The position numbers and the translations under genes are program-made. 64,000 nt of DNA from Pedobacter panaciterrae (GTDB taxonomy: Bacteria; Bacteroidota; Bacteroidia; Sphingobacteriales; Sphingobacteriaceae), in the NCBI RefSeq assembly GCF_013204795.1, contig NZ_JABMKW010000020.1, forward strand, positions 1,612,001 through 1,676,000, in the 5' to 3' direction. The stretch's first letter is position 1; each line of letters starts with the position of its first letter. Shown here in pieces: positions 60,744-64,000 of the stretch. The notes beneath the pieces were generated by a model. That model was not told where the DNA came from. It did not search any database and was given only the letters and a program-made list of their open reading frames with translations.

Positions 60744-63700
60744 TTGAACAAGTTTTTATTGATATTATCCATACTCATTGGTGTGGTCGTTTCAACATTC
60801 GCACAGTCATATACCTTCAGACATTATCAGGTTGAAAACGGCTTATCTTATAATTCTGTAATCTGCAGTTTGCAGGACAGAAAAGGATTTTTATGGTTTG
60901 GAACTAAAGATGGTCTGAACAGATTTGACGGTTATACCTTTAAAATTTTCAGGAATGACCCCGACAATCCTAAAAGCATAGGCAATAACTTTATACACAG
61001 CCTTTACGAAGATAAGAATGAGAACATTTGGGTTGGCACACTGATCGGGCTATACAAATACAATCCATTAAATGAAAGTTTTGATCTTGTTGAATCTACG
61101 AAAAACAGAGATATAAGGGATATTAAGCTAGATCGTAAAGGTAACATCTGGTATATAGCAGGTTTAACGCTTTGCAGATATAACGAGAAATCTAAAAAGC
61201 TAAACACATTTGAACAAAGGGTACACTCAGGAGCTACATCTTTAACTATTACTGCAAATGATGAGGTTTGGGTTTCAACAACGGATGGGTTTATTCAGAA
61301 ATACAACGACAAAAAAAATACGTTTGAAAATTATAATGTATTTATTAATTCTAAGCCAACGATTTCGTCCTGGATAGAAAAACTGCATGATACGGGAAAA
61401 GGATTCTTTTTTATTGGGACATCGAACCAGGGTATTAAAACATTTGACCTCAACACCCTCACTTACAAAGATATTTTAGTTGCAAACCCAGATCAAACAC
61501 CCATCTATGCAAGGGATTTTATTACTAAAGATAACACTGAATACTGGATAGCTACAGAATCTGGTCTGTTCATTTACAACATAAAAACAGGTAAATACAG
61601 TAACCTGCGGAATAAGTTTAACGATCCATATTCAATTTCTGACAACGCGGTATATACATTAGCCCGGGATAAGGAAGGAGGAATATGGGCAGGAACATAT
61701 TTTGGAGGGGTAAACTACTACCCTAATCAATATACTTCGTTCGACAAATTCTTCCCCCAGGGCGGAGGCAACAGTATAAGCGGCTACGCGGTTAGAGAGA
61801 TTTGTAACGACAAAGAGGGTAATATCTGGATTGGTACCGAAGATGGCGGGCTAAATAAATTGAACCATAAAACAGGTGTTTTTGAGCATTTTAAGCCTAC
61901 CGGAGATAAAACAAGTATATCACATACAAACATTCACGGGTTACTTGTTGTGGATGATGAGCTATGGATTGGAACTTTTGAGCGTGGACTGGATGTAATG
62001 GATATAAAAACGTCGAAAGTGATCAGACATTATCGTGCCGGACAAGCCCCAAATGAATTGAAAAGCAATTTTATTGAAAGTCTGCTTAAAACCCGGTCGG
62101 GCGAAATTCTGGTGGGTACATCATTTGGCTTGTACCGCTACAATAGAGCGGGCAACGACTTCACCTTGCTAAACGAAGTGCCCGGGAACCTGCATTATTC
62201 AAATCTGATTGAAGATAGCCATGGTACTATTTGGGCAAGTTCTTTACGAGATGGACTTTATTTTTATAATCCGACCAATAGAACATCCGGCTATTACAAA
62301 TACGAAGAAAATAATAGAAAAAGTTTAAGTTCCAATGCCATAAACAGCACATTTGAAGATGCAAACGGAGGTTTGTGGGTGGCCACAGAAAATGGTTTAA
62401 ATCAGTTTAATGAGAAGGAACGAAACTTTAGGAGGTATAACAGCAAAAGCGGCTTTCTGAGTAACGTATTCTATAAAATTCTCGAAGACAGGAATGGTAA
62501 TCTATGGATAAGTACCTCGAGAGGCCTGGTATGCTTTAACCCTGCTACCAATCGAATTAAATCATACACTAAGGCGAATGGGCTTCTTAGTGATCAATTC
62601 AATTATAGCTCCGCATTTAAAGATGCTAATGGAAGGATGTATTTTGGCAGCGTAAAAGGGTTGATTAGTTACTTTCCCGATCAGTTCAGACAGAATAAAT
62701 TTGTCTCACCGGTTTACATCACCGGTTTTCAGGTTTATAATAAAGAGATAGAAATTAATAAGAAGAATTCTCCTTTAAGCCGCTCCATTAACTTTACAGA
62801 CGAGATTGAGCTGGCCCATGACCAATCGACTTTTAGTATAGACTTTGCCGCTTTGGGGTATACAGCGCCGGAAATGACTGAATATACCTTTAAAATGGAA
62901 GGATTGGATAAAAGTTGGACTTATTTAAAAACCAACAGGAAGGTATATTTTACAAACTTATTTCCTGGCACATACGTATTCAAGTTAAAGGCAGCAAACA
63001 GCAGTGGTATGTGGAGCAACAAAATCACTGAGCTAAAGATCATTATAAAGCCACCGATATGGGCCAGTCCGCTTGCCTTTTTATTTTATGCCTTAGTAAT
63101 TGCAGTGGCTATATACTATGCTATCCGTTATTATCATCAACGCATCAGCAACAAAAATAAGCGCAAAATTGAATTGTGGGAATCGAAAAAAGAGAAAGAA
63201 CTGTATCATGCTAAGATTGAGTTTTTCACTTATGTTACCCATGAGATTCGTACTCCGCTAACTTTAATTAAAGGACCACTAGAGGAGGTAATGAAAAAGA
63301 CCGAAGAGATACCTGCTATTACGGATAACCTGGTGATCATGAAGAAGAATACCAATCGGTTAATTGAGTTAACAGATCAGTTGCTGGACTTTAGAAAAAC
63401 TGAAATTAAAGGGTTTAACCTCAACTTTGTAAACATTAACGTGAGCAAGTTACTGGAAGAAAATTGCTTAAGGTATAAATCAGCGATGGAACAAAAGGAG
63501 CTTAGGTTAACTGTTAATTCACCAGAGAAACCACTTTATGCATACGCAGACCCCGAAGCTTTAAATAAGATACTAAGTAATTTGATTGACAATGCGGTTA
63601 AATATGCCTCTGAACAGATTGCTATTACTTTAAATTCAGATCCGAATAATTTTGATATCGAAGTAAAAAGCGATGGGGATCTTATTCCGTTTAACATGCA

Positions 63701-64000
63701 TAAAAAAATCTTTGAGCCATTTTATAGAATGGAAAGCAATAAAAATCAAAGAGGTACAGGAATAGGTTTACCCTTAGCCCGTTCATTGGCAGAACTACAT
63801 GAGGGAACATTGCAACTTAGGACTAATGATGGCATTTGGAATGTATTCTCTCTTGTTTTACCTAAGCATCATGAAAGAGAATTTAAAATAAATGACGACC
63901 TGCCAGATGAATTACCAGTAGTTAGGGAGGTTACACAAGAAAATAAAAACATAGAATCTCCTGTTATTTTACTGGTTGAAGACAACATTGAGATCAGGGA
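60744..64000 (+). CDS. Hybrid two-component system sensor, 3' end missing
   Basis: The frame is open from TTG 60744 to the end of the window (1085 codons). A signal peptide (KFLLILSILIGVVVSTFAQ) precedes about 14 Reg_prop repeats (GLSYNSVICSLQDRKGFLWFGTKDGLNRFDG, then many W-I-G-T segments), a Y_Y_Y domain (YTFKMEGLDKSWTYLK), and a membrane helix (PLAFLFYALVIAVAIYYAI). The cytoplasmic kinase has HisKA (VTHEIRTPLTLIKGPLEEV), ATPase boxes (SNLIDNAVKYA, GTGIGLPLARSLAELH), and the beginning of a receiver (VILLVEDNIEIR). It should detect a glycan released by the neighbouring SusCD locus and activate it; the DNA-binding AraC domain lies beyond the window. Confidence 0.9.
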   Translation, partial: MNKFLLILSILIGVVVSTFAQSYTFRHYQVENGLSYNSVICSLQDRKGFLWFGTKDGLNRFDGYTFKIFRNDPDNPKSIGNNFIHSLYEDKNENIWVGTLIGLYKYNPLNESFDLVESTKNRDIRDIKLDRKGNIWYIAGLTLCRYNEKSKKLNTFEQRVHSGATSLTITANDEVWVSTTDGFIQKYNDKKNTFENYNVFINSKPTISSWIEKLHDTGKGFFFIGTSNQGIKTFDLNTLTYKDILVANPDQTPIYARDFITKDNTEYWIATESGLFIYNIKTGKYSNLRNKFNDPYSISDNAVYTLARDKEGGIWAGTYFGGVNYYPNQYTSFDKFFPQGGGNSISGYAVREICNDKEGNIWIGTEDGGLNKLNHKTGVFEHFKPTGDKTSISHTNIHGLLVVDDELWIGTFERGLDVMDIKTSKVIRHYRAGQAPNELKSNFIESLLKTRSGEILVGTSFGLYRYNRAGNDFTLLNEVPGNLHYSNLIEDSHGTIWASSLRDGLYFYNPTNRTSGYYKYEENNRKSLSSNAINSTFEDANGGLWVATENGLNQFNEKERNFRRYNSKSGFLSNVFYKILEDRNGNLWISTSRGLVCFNPATNRIKSYTKANGLLSDQFNYSSAFKDANGRMYFGSVKGLISYFPDQFRQNKFVSPVYITGFQVYNKEIEINKKNSPLSRSINFTDEIELAHDQSTFSIDFAALGYTAPEMTEYTFKMEGLDKSWTYLKTNRKVYFTNLFPGTYVFKLKAANSSGMWSNKITELKIIIKPPIWASPLAFLFYALVIAVAIYYAIRYYHQRISNKNKRKIELWESKKEKELYHAKIEFFTYVTHEIRTPLTLIKGPLEEVMKKTEEIPAITDNLVIMKKNTNRLIELTDQLLDFRKTEIKGFNLNFVNINVSKLLEENCLRYKSAMEQKELRLTVNSPEKPLYAYADPEALNKILSNLIDNAVKYASEQIAITLNSDPNNFDIEVKSDGDLIPFNMHKKIFEPFYRMESNKNQRGTGIGLPLARSLAELHEGTLQLRTNDGIWNVFSLVLPKHHEREFKINDDLPDELPVVREVTQENKNIESPVILLVEDNIEIR

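Overview
The window looks like the chromosome of a Bacteroidota species, most likely a Sphingobacteriaceae member close to Pedobacter. The base composition is AT-rich, start codons lack obvious Shine-Dalgarno sequences, and several signature systems of the phylum are present: a type IX secretion (T9SS) type B sorting domain next to a PorP/SprF protein, a SusC/SusD pair with a hybrid two-component sensor, LytS/LytTR regulation, a DUF6266 relic and Reg_prop sensor kinases. No rRNA, tRNA, CRISPR array, prophage or intact insertion sequence was recognised. The genus is an inference from gene content, not from a marker gene.

Layout. 1-5 kb: the 3' end of a 6-phosphogluconolactonase, a Tat-exported metallophosphoesterase, two small unknown proteins, a DUF937-OmpA fusion and a MepB-like protein, with a terminator that appears to be interrupted by a small palindromic insert. 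5.1-6.3 kb: a decayed DUF6266 gene and a long AT-rich spacer. 6.3-11.2 kb: a T9SS-associated surface cluster of two secreted repeat proteins, one protein with a type B sorting domain and a PorP/SprF partner. It is followed at 11.3-13.1 kb by a LytS-type kinase and LytTR regulator, flanked on both sides by the same 13-bp non-coding motif. 13.3-14.6 kb: a small conserved protein and a Fic enzyme. 14.6-20.2 kb: a biosynthetic operon of flavoprotein, methyltransferase, type III polyketide synthase, dehydratase, ketosynthase, acyl carrier protein and phosphopantetheinyl transferase, preceded by an almost wholly palindromic control region. The genes fit a phenolic lipid or quinone whose acyl chain is built by a dedicated mini fatty-acid system.

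20.2-38.4 kb is mostly housekeeping: exopolyphosphatase and polyphosphate kinase, a lysine/alanine-rich histone-like protein, YajQ, a GNAT enzyme, a widely conserved protein of unknown function, a fused oligopeptide ABC ATPase, an MscS channel, RNase R, a polyprenyl synthetase, an unusual ATPase-less kinase-receiver protein, an XRE regulator, ribosomal proteins L27 (with a long basic tail) and L21, a dicarboxylate/amino-acid symporter, and an ECF sigma factor with a membrane partner. 38.4-43.1 kb holds an AraC regulator and a Reg_prop histidine kinase with its LuxR-type regulator. 43.1-51.3 kb carries a lipoprotein, a GH20 hexosaminidase, thioredoxin reductase, an acyl-CoA carboxylase beta subunit, FabF and a MutS-related ATPase.

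51.7-64 kb is a polysaccharide utilisation locus: a divergent hybrid two-component sensor (cut by the window end), SusC, SusD, a GH43 lipoprotein, a sialidase-fold plus GH43 fusion and a GH5-like lipoprotein. The enzyme set suggests an arabinose-rich plant polysaccharide such as arabinan or arabinoxylan. The spacer on its non-regulator side is packed with inverted and tandem repeats, one of which belongs to the same palindrome family as a spacer inside the polyketide operon.
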